NCBI GenBank assembly: GCA_900548905.1
Contig: URMK01000003.1
Coordinates: 62,001-126,000, forward strand
Direction: 5' to 3'
Source of the DNA: an uncultured Lachnospiraceae bacterium
GTDB taxonomy: Bacteria > Bacillota > Clostridia > Lachnospirales > Lachnospiraceae
Length of the DNA stretch: 64,000 nt
Shown: positions 1 through 7,868 of the stretch, one piece after another
Layout: each line of letters starts with the position of its first letter
Numbering within the stretch: the stretch's first letter is position 1
Position numbers and translations under genes: made by a program
Notes under the pieces: generated by a model
The model's input: only the letters and a program-made list of their open reading frames with translations
Database searches by the model: none
What the model was told of the DNA's origin: nothing

Positions 1-27
1 CAAATCCTGCCGGGTGTACACGCTCAT
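1..27 (-). CDS. Start of the next ICE gene downstream of virB4 (partial)
   Basis: An ATG at 25-27 opens a minus-strand frame (MSVYTRQDL...) that runs off the window at position 1. The ATG overlaps the virB4 stop codon as ATGA, the usual sign of translational coupling in this operon. Only nine codons are visible, so the product cannot be identified. In Tn1549-type elements the gene after virB4 often encodes a peptidoglycan-cutting transfer protein, but nothing visible here tests that. Confidence 0.6.
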
Positions 28-2903
28 GCGCCGGCCACCTCGTCGGGCCGGGTCGTCATAATCTTGTACAAGGTGGTGTCCTTCGGGAAATGGTCAATGA
101 AAGGAATAATCACATTGCCGAAGAACAAAAGTCCCTCGCCGGGGCCGCTGTGGGTGACGTAGGATAGCTGGTGCGGGCTGATGCCCAACTGCTTCGCCAG
201 GATTTGCCTGTCGCCCTGGGCCTGATTGAGCATGTAAATAAAATCGCTGTTTTCAAAGATATTTTCGATCTCTCTGGATGCCAGCAAGTCCTTGACATTC
301 TGGGTCAAGCCGCTGGGAATACCGCCCCATTTGCGAAACCTTTTCCAGATTTCTACTGAAAAAGCTCCCGTTTGGCCCTTCAAAAGCAGGTGAAATTCGT
401 CGATATAGAACCACGTTGTTTTGTGCTTCGCGCGGTTGGCGGTGACACGGTTCCATACACAGTCCTGCATAATCAGCAGGCCGATTTCTTTGAGCGCCTT
501 GCCCAAGGATTTCAACTGAAAGCACAGTACCCGGTGGCCGTCCATGTTGATGTTCGAGCGGTGATTAAACACATTGAGGCTGCCGTTGACATAGATTTCC
601 AGCGCCGTAGCGATGTTTTGCGCCTCCGGCTCACTCTGTCCCCGCAGCAGTTCGTACAGGTCGCCCAAAATCGGCATGTTCTCCGGGCACGGGTTTTGCA
701 AGTAGTCCCGGTAGACCAGGCGGGTGCAACGGTCAATGATGGTCTTTTCCACCGGGGACAGCCCTTCCTTGCCGCCGATGATTAGGTCACACAAGGAGAG
801 GATAAAATCGCTTTTGAGGGTGACGGGGTTTTCGTCGTCGGAGTAGTCGAGGTTGATGTCCAGGGGGTTGATATAGTTGGTGGAGTTGGGGGAAATGTCG
901 ATGACCTGCCCCTTGGCGCCGAAGCGTTCCACCAGCGCGCCGTACTCGTTTTCCGGGTCTGCTATGATAATATCGTCGTCGGTGAGCAGAAACACATTCA
1001 CGATTTCCCGCTTTGCCGAAAATGATTTGCCGCTGTTGTGGACGATCAGGCCGTTCTCCAGCAGGAAATTCATGTGCCAGGGCACAGTCAGGTCGTATAC
1101 CGGCACTTTTTCTGGCAGGGTCAGCACCGACACGCGGACGGCCACATGGCCGCCGCTCAAACGCTGTCCTTCCTTAATGTCCACCGCTTCAATGTACCGC
1201 CCATCGGCATCCATAATCAAATGACTGCTGGTACAGCGGAAGGCTGCGCCGTCCTCCAACGTGATCTGTTTGAGTACATTGGCGTATTTCTCGATGCGGA
1301 TGTCCCTGGCCTTGGCGGTCACGATCTTGCCGGTTTCCTCGTCGTAGGCTTTGATTTCGATTTCCTCCACACCGCTGCTCACCAACTCCTCGAAGGAAGC
1401 GGCGGAGCCGTCCGCCAGCATAATCCGGGTATCGCCCGCGAAACAGCCGGGGGTGCCCAGGAAAAGCCCATTCGGGTTTTTCAGCTTCTTGCGGTTTGCC
1501 ATAATCAGGTTGTTGGACAGGGCGTTGAGGCCGTAGTACAGCGCCGGGCCGTCCTGGAACAATTCGCAGGTGGTGAAGGGAACAAAGATGGCCGTGCTGG
1601 AGGTCGTGAGGCCCCGCTGTATCTCAATCTGATTGTGACCCAGCGCCAGGGAGGACATAAGGCCCTGCTCCTGCTGGTAATCCAGCCTTTTAATCGCACA
1701 GTTATATTTCTGCGCGATGCCGGAGGCGGCGAAGAGGTCGGTAAACAGCTTTTGACGCTTGGGGGCGATGTTTTTAATCAGCACCGTCACCAGAAACATC
1801 CGCTCATTGCGGGATTGCAGGTCTTGCAAGAGGTTCTTGGCTTCCTCCCCATAGGTGGCAAGGTCGGTGGGTATGATGTCCATGTCATACCCGGCGCGCA
1901 CAGCCTTCTTTTGTTCCTCAATCGTCATCTTCTGAAGGTCGCTCATTTTCCGCTTGATATTGCGGATGGCCTGCGCCTGGTCGATGGACTGGATGTGCAG
2001 ATTGACCGTCACCGCGTCATCCAGGTCCAGCAGATCGGCAAGCAGGCGGTCCGTCAGCTCCGGGGCCAAAATCTGCAAGAAGGACACCGCGCCCGAATGG
2101 TCGCCTATGCGGAAGGTCTTGCCGTCGCGGGAGAAGGTGAAGCTGCTGGGGGCGATGTAGTCCTTGGTGGACAGCCCGGTTTTCGGCAGCTCGCTCCAGT
2201 CAAAGCGCAATTTCTCCTGGCCGCTGGGGTGAAGCTGACTGTGCAAAAGCTCCAGCCGTTCCAGCCCGTTCAGCGGATGGGCCTGCACACCCAGGGTTTT
2301 GAAATTGGCGGTCACGTCCGCCTCGATGCGCTCCAGCCGCATTTTCGCGGTGCGCAGGTCGTCGGCCTCAATGCCGAAGGTGATGTACTTCCTTTTCGTC
2401 AGGCCGTTGTTGCCCTTTTGCAACTGGCCTTTGAGCATTTCGGCATACTCGCGCCGGATGTCGTCGTATTCGTCGCCCTGGGGCGGGATTTCAATGCTGC
2501 GGGCGAAGTCCTGCATATTGGCCCGCTGGTTGATAAAGGTAAGCTGCACGCTGATGGTGGAGTCGAAGTAGTTGAGAAAATCGCAGTAGCTTTCAAAAAT
2601 CTGCGCCTTGTCGTCCGCTTGGGCAAGCTGATAGTTGATGTCGTTAAACTGGACGGTCTTGGTGTAGAGCTTATCTGTCACCCGGCAGATGCCGTCCCGG
2701 TACATTTCGCGGTAGGGGATGCTCTGCTGGGCGGTCTGCGGCGCGTCCTTTTTCAGCCCATGCAAAAAGCCGCCCTTATTGGACGGCTTGGCTTGGGCGG
2801 CGGGCTTACCGGCCTTTTTTGCCGTGGCCCGGTTTTTCTTTGTCTGCTGAATATTTCGTTGCAGGCGCTTTTCCTGCGCCTCCTGCTGCTTGGTCTTGGG
2901 CAA
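24..2903 (-). CDS. virB4: VirB4-like conjugation ATPase interrupted by an in-frame intein
   Basis: This is the cytoplasmic ATPase that powers the type IV secretion channel of the ICE. The 959-residue reading frame has a basic N-terminus (1-60), a VirB4 N-terminal region (about 65-450, including SIPYREMYRDG) and a C-terminal RecA-like ATPase domain. The Walker A motif GTPG-SGKS is split: GTPG ends at residue 486, an intein fills 487-623, and SGKS resumes at 624. Walker B is WFYIDEFHLLL in the C-terminal half. Without the intein the protein is 822 residues, normal for the family. The start overlaps the end of prgI by about 98 nt, so a later start is possible. The ATPase should be inactive until the intein is spliced out. 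Confidence 0.95.
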   Translation of the reverse strand: MPKTKQQEAQEKRLQRNIQQTKKNRATAKKAGKPAAQAKPSNKGGFLHGLKKDAPQTAQQSIPYREMYRDGICRVTDKLYTKTVQFNDINYQLAQADDKAQIFESYCDFLNYFDSTISVQLTFINQRANMQDFARSIEIPPQGDEYDDIRREYAEMLKGQLQKGNNGLTKRKYITFGIEADDLRTAKMRLERIEADVTANFKTLGVQAHPLNGLERLELLHSQLHPSGQEKLRFDWSELPKTGLSTKDYIAPSSFTFSRDGKTFRIGDHSGAVSFLQILAPELTDRLLADLLDLDDAVTVNLHIQSIDQAQAIRNIKRKMSDLQKMTIEEQKKAVRAGYDMDIIPTDLATYGEEAKNLLQDLQSRNERMFLVTVLIKNIAPKRQKLFTDLFAASGIAQKYNCAIKRLDYQQEQGLMSSLALGHNQIEIQRGLTTSSTAIFVPFTTCELFQDGPALYYGLNALSNNLIMANRKKLKNPNGLFLGTPGCFAGDTRIMLADGSAASFEELVSSGVEEIEIKAYDEETGKIVTAKARDIRIEKYANVLKQITLEDGAAFRCTSSHLIMDADGRYIEAVDIKEGQRLSGGHVAVRVSVLTLPEKVPVYDLTVPWHMNFLLENGLIVHNSGKSFSAKREIVNVFLLTDDDIIIADPENEYGALVERFGAKGQVIDISPNSTNYINPLDINLDYSDDENPVTLKSDFILSLCDLIIGGKEGLSPVEKTIIDRCTRLVYRDYLQNPCPENMPILGDLYELLRGQSEPEAQNIATALEIYVNGSLNVFNHRSNINMDGHRVLCFQLKSLGKALKEIGLLIMQDCVWNRVTANRAKHKTTWFYIDEFHLLLKGQTGAFSVEIWKRFRKWGGIPSGLTQNVKDLLASREIENIFENSDFIYMLNQAQGDRQILAKQLGISPHQLSYVTHSGPGEGLLFFGNVIIPFIDHFPKDTTLYKIMTTRPDEVAGA
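1035..1445 (-). other. Mini-intein (137 aa) inside the VirB4 Walker A motif
   Basis: The insert encodes residues 487-623 of the VirB4 frame. It shows all hallmarks of a canonical class 1 intein: Cys1 with block A (CFAGDTRIMLADGS), block B with the T-x-x-H signature (TSSH, His 561), a block F-like VYDLTVPWHMNFLLENG, and a C-terminal His-Asn (622-623) followed by Ser as the +1 extein residue. There is no room for a homing endonuclease, so it is a mini-intein. Excision joins GTPG to SGKS and restores a perfect P-loop. All residues needed for splicing are present, so it is probably active. Confidence 0.95.
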
Positions 2904-3237
2904 GGTCCAATCCCTCCTTTTTTGAGAGTGCTTTATAGAAATTCTCGGTCTTATAAAGCCGCTGCTGCGGCCACATGCGGTGCCGGAGCATATTTTTCAG
3001 TATCTTCTCGGCTGGCTGTCCGTCGCGCTCGTACATGGCGACGAAGAAAAAGGGCATCATCAGGCCGATCATCAGCAGCACCGCCGCCGAATTGCCGATG
3101 GCCGTGCGGGAAAAAAAGTAGGTGGGCAGGCCCACCAGCCCCGCGAGGCTGAAAAAAATCAGTTGCCGTTTCGTCAAGTTAAAGGCAACCTTTGTCTTAA
3201 CCTTCGTCAGGTCTTTGGGAACAGGTACATAGGGCAA
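2806..3237 (-). CDS. prgI: PrgI-family membrane protein
   Basis: A 143-residue protein that begins (L/M)PYVPVPKDLTKVKTK, the hallmark N-terminus of the PrgI family of small type IV secretion membrane proteins (VirB3-like position next to VirB4). Two hydrophobic segments lie at about residues 25-45 and 50-70, followed by a basic C-terminal tail. I chose the TTG at 3235-3237 because a good Shine-Dalgarno (GGAAGG) lies just upstream and no ATG precedes the conserved N-terminus. The gene starts 5 nt after the methyltransferase gene ends and overlaps virB4 by about 98 nt, so the three are co-transcribed. Confidence 0.85.
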   Translation of the reverse strand: MPYVPVPKDLTKVKTKVAFNLTKRQLIFFSLAGLVGLPTYFFSRTAIGNSAAVLLMIGLMMPFFFVAMYERDGQPAEKILKNMLRHRMWPQQRLYKTENFYKALSKKEGLDLAQDQAAGGAGKAPATKYSADKEKPGHGKKGR

Positions 3238-3241
3238 ACAA

Positions 3242-4753
3242 TCACCTTCCTTCCAGAACGCGCCGGATGCCCTGCATGAGATAGGCCACGCAGGGCACGG
3301 CCACGCTGTTGCCCAGCATTTGATAGCGGCGGGTGTCGCTGATGGGCGCCCCATCGCCGCCGTATGCCGTCCAGCCGTCAGGATAACCTTGCAGGCGTTC
3401 GCACTCCACGGGAGTCAGCCTGCGCACGCTGTACCCGGCCCGGACGGGATTTTGATAGTTGAGAGAGTAGCCCTGCGCCTTGGATTGCAGGGTGCCGCTG
3501 ATCTCCGGCGTCTCCCGCAGGTTGCGGCAGTCCACCGCGGCGGTCACGACGCAGAAATCCGGCTCGCTCGCCATACCGGCAGGCCGGGACAGCCCGGCCC
3601 CGGAGCCGCACAGCGTTCCGCTCACCTGGGGATGGGTAATGTAGGGCTGCTCATGGTTGCAGTTGAGGGTGGGGCATTGCTCCGGCAAAACCTCCGCGCC
3701 CGCCTGCCCGGTGGCCGCGCAGAGCACAACGTCCCGCTCTGTGCCGCTTCGCGCGCCGGTGCCCTTGTAGTAGCTGGCGGCAATCGGCCCGGCATGGTCG
3801 CCGTTGATGCCCACAGCCACAATGTTTTGCCCCCGGTCGGCACACGGGCTGGAGTCCCCCCGCGCGGTCAGCGTCCGGGCAAGCTGGGGTTCGCAGATAC
3901 AGGGCGTGCGGTTGCTACCGCTGTTGCCCGCCCGAAGCGTTGGCGATACCTGTTCGCTGTACCCGATGCTGCCAGCGGAGGCGGATTGCCCGCCCATGAA
4001 GGCGGCCACCTGGCCGGTGATCTCGCCGTTGCAGCAGTCTATCCCCGCACCTGCTGCTCCAGGGCGGTTTTCAGCATAAGCGGAAGCGCCTTGCCGCGGC
4101 GTTCCGCCCGCCGTAAAATACCCGCGCAGGCTTTGGGGGATAAAGAGTATTTCGCCGGCGCGTCGGCCTGTAAAATCTGCGACAAGAAACACGCGCCTGC
4201 GCCGCTGTGCTGTTCCGAAATATTGGGCGTCGTACACGCACCAAGCGAGATCAACGCCTCGGCTTCGTACCATGCCGGCATTTGTCCAGCGTCCAGAGGA
4301 AGGCATAGGAATTTGGGCCTCTGTAAACGCTTCGAGCACAGCCTTAAAGTCACCCCCTCCATCGGATGACAGAGCGCCGGGCACGTTTTCCCAGACCGCA
4401 ATTTGTGGGTATCTGCCATGAGTCACCTCCCGCATTTCTTTGATTATTCTGATCGCTTCCAGAAACAGGCCGCTTCGTTCATCCGCCAGGCCCAGCCGCT
4501 TCCCGGCCATTGAAAGGCCCTGACAGGGCGAGCCAAAGGTGAGAATATCCACCGGGTCCAGCGTCCCGCCGTGAAGCCGGGTAATGTCGCCCACATGCGC
4601 CATGTTTGGGAAATGCCGCTTTGTGACCGAAACGGCCACAGGCAGGATTTCGCTGGCCCACAGCGCGCGGATGCCATAAAATGAGGCGGCATAGGGGAAG
4701 CCCCCTATGCCGTCGAACAGCGAGCCTAAAGTAAAATCATGTGTATTCGTCAA
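3242..4753 (-). CDS. C5 cytosine DNA methyltransferase
   Basis: A 503-residue DNA (cytosine-5) methyltransferase. Motif I is FDGIGG (13-18, SAM binding), motif IV is SPCQG with nucleophile Cys77, motif VI is WENVPG, motif VIII is QRRRRVF, motif IX is LTPVECERLQGYPDGW and motif X is GNSV near the C-terminus. A long variable target-recognition region lies between VIII and IX. The TTG start overlaps the stop of the preceding gene as TTGA, with AAAGGAGG upstream; the first ATG of the frame (4864) lies far inside that gene. No restriction partner is visible, so it likely protects the ICE DNA from host restriction during transfer (inference). Confidence 0.93.
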   Translation of the reverse strand: MTNTHDFTLGSLFDGIGGFPYAASFYGIRALWASEILPVAVSVTKRHFPNMAHVGDITRLHGGTLDPVDILTFGSPCQGLSMAGKRLGLADERSGLFLEAIRIIKEMREVTHGRYPQIAVWENVPGALSSDGGGDFKAVLEAFTEAQIPMPSSGRWTNAGMVRSRGVDLAWCVYDAQYFGTAQRRRRVFLVADFTGRRAGEILFIPQSLRGYFTAGGTPRQGASAYAENRPGAAGAGIDCCNGEITGQVAAFMGGQSASAGSIGYSEQVSPTLRAGNSGSNRTPCICEPQLARTLTARGDSSPCADRGQNIVAVGINGDHAGPIAASYYKGTGARSGTERDVVLCAATGQAGAEVLPEQCPTLNCNHEQPYITHPQVSGTLCGSGAGLSRPAGMASEPDFCVVTAAVDCRNLRETPEISGTLQSKAQGYSLNYQNPVRAGYSVRRLTPVECERLQGYPDGWTAYGGDGAPISDTRRYQMLGNSVAVPCVAYLMQGIRRVLEGR

Positions 4754-5202
4754 GAATGGATAGAAACCTCCTTTTCGTAGCGCAGCTTTTTTTCTGCCGG
4801 GTAAAGGTCCTGCACCGGTTTTCGTTTGCCCGTCCAGCGCAGGCCCCCGGCCATGCCCGCGCATTTCCAGCCGGCAGCGCGCAGGCTTGCGCCGTCCTCA
4901 CTTGCCAGCGTATAGGTAATGATTTTGCGGTAGCCCATCGACTGCGCCGCCCGCCAGGCAGCGGCATAGAGGATGCTGCAGGCGTTTTTCGTCCCGTCCG
5001 TACACAGGCGGTTGACCTCCAGTGTCCACCCGTCGTCCAGATGGCGGCTGACCGGGCGGCCCACGATGGCTACCCCCACCAACGTGCCGCCCGCCGAGCA
5101 CCCGATGGAAAACTTGTGCCCCACGGTGGGACGGTGATGCCGGTGGTGGGCGGCGACAAAGGCGTTGGCTTCTTTCAGGGTAACAGGGGTCAGCTCCAGC
5201 AT
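4750..5202 (-). CDS. XF1762-like small protein with GNAT-type fold
   Basis: A 150-residue protein that resembles the XF1762 family of phage and ICE proteins, distantly related to GNAT acyltransferases. Visible features are an N-terminal VTLKEANAFVAAHHRHH segment, a central WTLEVNRLCTDG strand and an ITYTL-SEDGASLRAAGW stretch typical of the GNAT C-terminal half. The start overlaps the upstream stop (TGATG) and the stop overlaps the methyltransferase start (TTGA), so it is translated as part of the same unit. No substrate can be assigned. Confidence 0.7.
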   Translation of the reverse strand: MLELTPVTLKEANAFVAAHHRHHRPTVGHKFSIGCSAGGTLVGVAIVGRPVSRHLDDGWTLEVNRLCTDGTKNACSILYAAAWRAAQSMGYRKIITYTLASEDGASLRAAGWKCAGMAGGLRWTGKRKPVQDLYPAEKKLRYEKEVSIHS

Positions 5203-5966
5203 CAGCGGGCGTCGCCCTTGATCTGCGGCTGCGGGGCCGGGCGCTGGCCCGCTTCCCTGGCCGCTTCCTGCAAACGCTCCCGCACCGACGCTTTTTCCTG
5301 CGGTCCGTCTGCTCTGGCGGCTGACTGCCGTTCCTCTGGCGGTGCGTACATATTCTCCATCAGGCTTTCCATGACAAAATCCATCGGCATCAGTTCACAT
5401 GGGCGCTCCGGCCAGAAGGCCCGCACCACCTGCAAGGGGTCGTCATGCCGAAGCAGAAAATCTACCTCGTCAGCCTTTGGCTCATATTCCTTCGTCATGT
5501 ATTCATGGGCGGCTACCGCAGCGGCAATTTCGTCCGCGCGCTCGATCAGCTCCGACTTGTCGCAGTCCTGCATGTGTTCTTTATAATCGGCCAGATTTTC
5601 GTCCAGCAGCGCCTTCAGCTCCGCAAACCGAACGGCCAGCGGAGGCCCGGCCTCCATCACCTGCGGAAACCGCTGGTAAGCGTCGATTTCATGCAGCAGT
5701 TCACAGATGGGGAAGCTGTGTTCGTGGCCGTTGTCCTCCTTGCACCACCGGGCAACATCCAGCGGATCCTTAAACCCAAGAAGCGCCTCCACCTCGGCGG
5801 AGGTAAATTCATGCTCCACTTTCAGGTAATAGTGGACAGCGGCCAAATCCTGCAAGTCGTACACATTCCCAATCGTTGCGCCTTCCTTGGCGCCCAGGGC
5901 CGCGGCGTGCTCCAGAAGGCACTCGTCCAGCCGGGCGATCAACTGTTGTTTTGCTTCACGCTCCAC
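5202..5966 (-). CDS. Uncharacterised ICE protein with an internal duplication
   Basis: A 254-residue acidic, soluble protein with no recognised catalytic motif. It contains two similar segments: EFTSAEVEALLGFKDPLDVARW and, about 115 residues later, YEPKADEVDFLLRHDDPLQVVRAFW, suggesting a duplicated helical unit. The overall look recalls DUF3848-type ICE proteins, but I cannot confirm that. I chose the GTG at 5964-5966, preceded by AAAGGGGG and overlapping the MT-A70 stop by 11 nt; an ATG at 6053 would give 29 more residues, entirely overlapping that gene. Confidence 0.7.
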   Translation of the reverse strand: MEREAKQQLIARLDECLLEHAAALGAKEGATIGNVYDLQDLAAVHYYLKVEHEFTSAEVEALLGFKDPLDVARWCKEDNGHEHSFPICELLHEIDAYQRFPQVMEAGPPLAVRFAELKALLDENLADYKEHMQDCDKSELIERADEIAAAVAAHEYMTKEYEPKADEVDFLLRHDDPLQVVRAFWPERPCELMPMDFVMESLMENMYAPPEERQSAARADGPQEKASVRERLQEAAREAGQRPAPQPQIKGDAR

Positions 5967-6531
5967 CCAAATCCCCCTTTCTGGCCGGGAGGGAGAGATC
6001 GCAGGCCACTTCGTTGCCCCACGCATCCCATCCCGGCGTTTTTTCACGGGCAAATAGCTCTACCCGCGGCTGGTTGCCCATGAGCTGCACGATTTTGTCC
6101 CGCACCTCGTCGGGTTTCTTGCTGTGCTGCTCCAGGTGGGAGATCACAAACTGGTGGATGCCCTTGGCCTGCCGCTTGGGATGGCCGCGGGTGGCAAGCA
6201 GGCAAGCCTCGGCATTGCTGCGGGTCCAGAAGCCCATCCCATAAAACCAGGTATCGGCCTTCCTGTTCTGTTTGAGCCACAGGAAGGCCAGCGTTTTGTA
6301 CTGGAAGCCCCACGCCTCCATTACGCGGAACGCCTCTTTTAACTGCGGGAAGGTGGCCCACAAGAAAAGCGCGCTGTCCTTCGCCGCAATGTCAGCGATG
6401 GGTAGCGCGCAGATTTCCTCAATGCTCATGGTGGGGTAATGATTTTCGGCCACACCGTTGCCCCGCTTCATGTCATAGCGCCAGGGCGGATCCGCATAGA
6501 TGACGCTGTATTTACCGTTTTCCAGCATCAA
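5956..6531 (-). CDS. MT-A70 family adenine methyltransferase
   Basis: A 191-residue protein of the MT-A70 family, which methylates adenine N6 in DNA or RNA. The catalytic DPPW motif is at residues 14-17 (YADPPWRYD), with downstream family features LFLWATFPQLKEA, FLWLKQNRK and LLATRGHPKR, and the NQPRVELFAREK C-terminal SAM-site element. The ATG overlaps the upstream stop by four bases (ATGA). This is a normal cargo gene of Tn1549-like elements and the second of three methyltransferases in the operon. Confidence 0.9.
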   Translation of the reverse strand: MMLENGKYSVIYADPPWRYDMKRGNGVAENHYPTMSIEEICALPIADIAAKDSALFLWATFPQLKEAFRVMEAWGFQYKTLAFLWLKQNRKADTWFYGMGFWTRSNAEACLLATRGHPKRQAKGIHQFVISHLEQHSKKPDEVRDKIVQLMGNQPRVELFAREKTPGWDAWGNEVACDLSLPARKGDLGGA

Positions 6532-6965
6532 AGCGAAGGGGCATTTTTGGCGGCGGGCTTCGCCGGCTGATTTTTCACCTTGCCGGCGTTCTCCTTTAGC
6601 GCCCCGGTGAGGGAGGGCTTTTCAGCCGCGCCCCTGGCCGCTTCGAGGGTGGCCTGCATCTTTTCGATGGCGACGCTGTAGCCCTCAACCACGGCCTCGG
6701 TAAGCTGGCGGCGGAAGTCCGCCGTAATAGGTTTGCAGATGTCGCGCCAGTTCCCGTTGCCGTCCTGCTGGGACGGCATGTTGATGAACAGGCCCTTTTC
6801 GCCGGCGCAGACTTTCAGCCCTTCCACCACAAAGCAGTCGTTGATGGTGACGGACGCGAAGCCCATCAGGTTTTCCTTCGGGGTAATGGGCCGCACGCGG
6901 ACATCCAGTTTCAGGGGCATGGCCCCGGTTGCTTCGGCCTGGGTGTTATTGACAGAATTGCTCAT
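6528..6965 (-). CDS. SpoVG-like protein of the ICE
   Basis: A 145-residue protein with a SpoVG-type domain at residues 19-95: DVRVRPI, then MGFASVTINDCFVVEGLKV, then GLFINMPSQ and a DICKPITADFRRQ helix. SpoVG proteins bind nucleic acids and regulate genes in Firmicutes; copies in ICEs are common but their role is not known. The C-terminus is low-complexity and carries a PSLTGALKENAGKV segment similar to tails on other proteins of this element. A strong SD (AGGAGG) precedes the ATG. Confidence 0.85.
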   Translation of the reverse strand: MSNSVNNTQAEATGAMPLKLDVRVRPITPKENLMGFASVTINDCFVVEGLKVCAGEKGLFINMPSQQDGNGNWRDICKPITADFRRQLTEAVVEGYSVAIEKMQATLEAARGAAEKPSLTGALKENAGKVKNQPAKPAAKNAPSL

Positions 6966-7005
6966 GCAAATAATCCTCCTTTATAAATAGGTAGAGTGGC
7001 GCGCG

Positions 7006-7866
7006 TCAGTGCGCGTTGAATATGCTCTTGGATAGCGAGCCGGTCTTAAACAGGGCGAAGGCCAGCAGGACGGTATAGCCCGCCGTGCCCCAAATCGCGC
7101 CGTGTATGTCGCCGGACGAGGGGATGGTCTGTACCAATACCGCGTAGATGGCAACGCAAATGAGGATTAAAAATCCTTGGAAGCCCAACGCGAACAGGGA
7201 ACGAAGGTAATTCGTTCCCATCGTTCCCCATTCGCGGTTTACCATTGTGCTGAACGGAATTGGCGCAATACTCACCGTCAGGTAAATCTCGATCATCCTC
7301 CCGTACACAATGACAAAAATCACAATGGACAGTACCCACATGCACAGGTTGATGATATTCGTTTCCAGCCACAGTCCCAGCAGTTCCCACATACCCATCG
7401 CATCAAGCTGGGTTTGCAGGTCTGCCAGGGCCGCCGTCACATCCATGCTGCCGTTGACTATCCCCGCGCTGTTTGACACCACGTTCTGCGCGAGGTCAAA
7501 TACCGCCATGACAATCGTAAAGCAGTTGGTGAGCAGGTAGGTGGCGACGAAGGTTTTGAATATCCACTTGAAGATATTGAAGGTGTCGAAGTCGTGCATA
7601 TTGTTCTTTTCGAGTATCATCTGAATTAACTCGTAGACCAGCACGAACGTCAAAATCATCCCGGCAATGGGGATGACGGCGGACTCCGAGAGGGTGCGTA
7701 TCATGTTGAATACGCTGCTGTTCCACCCCTGGGGCGTCTGGCCCACCTGCGCGGCCACGTCGCTGACCTGGCTGTTTACGGACTCGAAAATGCCGCTGTA
7801 CTGTCCTGTGATCGCTTCAATTAGACCCTGTTTTATCCAATCTCCTATCCATTCAAATAGGCCCAT
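7006..7866 (-). CDS. virB6: VirB6/TrbL-like conjugal transfer membrane protein
   Basis: A 286-residue polytopic membrane protein with hydrophobic segments at about 64-86, 105-130, 165-195, 225-248 and 258-278. The pattern and sequence (start MGLFEWIGDWI; central YGRMIEIYLTVSIAPIPFSTM) match the CD1112-type VirB6/TrbL family that forms the inner-membrane pore of the type IV channel. The ATG follows the maff2 stop by only a few bases (TAATAATGG), so the gene probably relies on coupling to maff2 and is exposed to the splicing state of the maff2 transcript. Confidence 0.9.
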   Translation of the reverse strand: MGLFEWIGDWIKQGLIEAITGQYSGIFESVNSQVSDVAAQVGQTPQGWNSSVFNMIRTLSESAVIPIAGMILTFVLVYELIQMILEKNNMHDFDTFNIFKWIFKTFVATYLLTNCFTIVMAVFDLAQNVVSNSAGIVNGSMDVTAALADLQTQLDAMGMWELLGLWLETNIINLCMWVLSIVIFVIVYGRMIEIYLTVSIAPIPFSTMVNREWGTMGTNYLRSLFALGFQGFLILICVAIYAVLVQTIPSSGDIHGAIWGTAGYTVLLAFALFKTGSLSKSIFNAH

Positions 7867-7868
7867 TA

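Noticed and set aside
1038..3152. 704-codon open frame on the plus strand opposite virB4
   Set aside because: It is antisense to a well-supported ATPase gene, has no SD or family features, and arises from the high G+C content.
3320..4369. 349-codon plus-strand frame opposite the C5 methyltransferase
   Set aside because: Shadow of a gene with all methyltransferase motifs; composition is Ala/Arg/Pro-rich and unlike a real protein.
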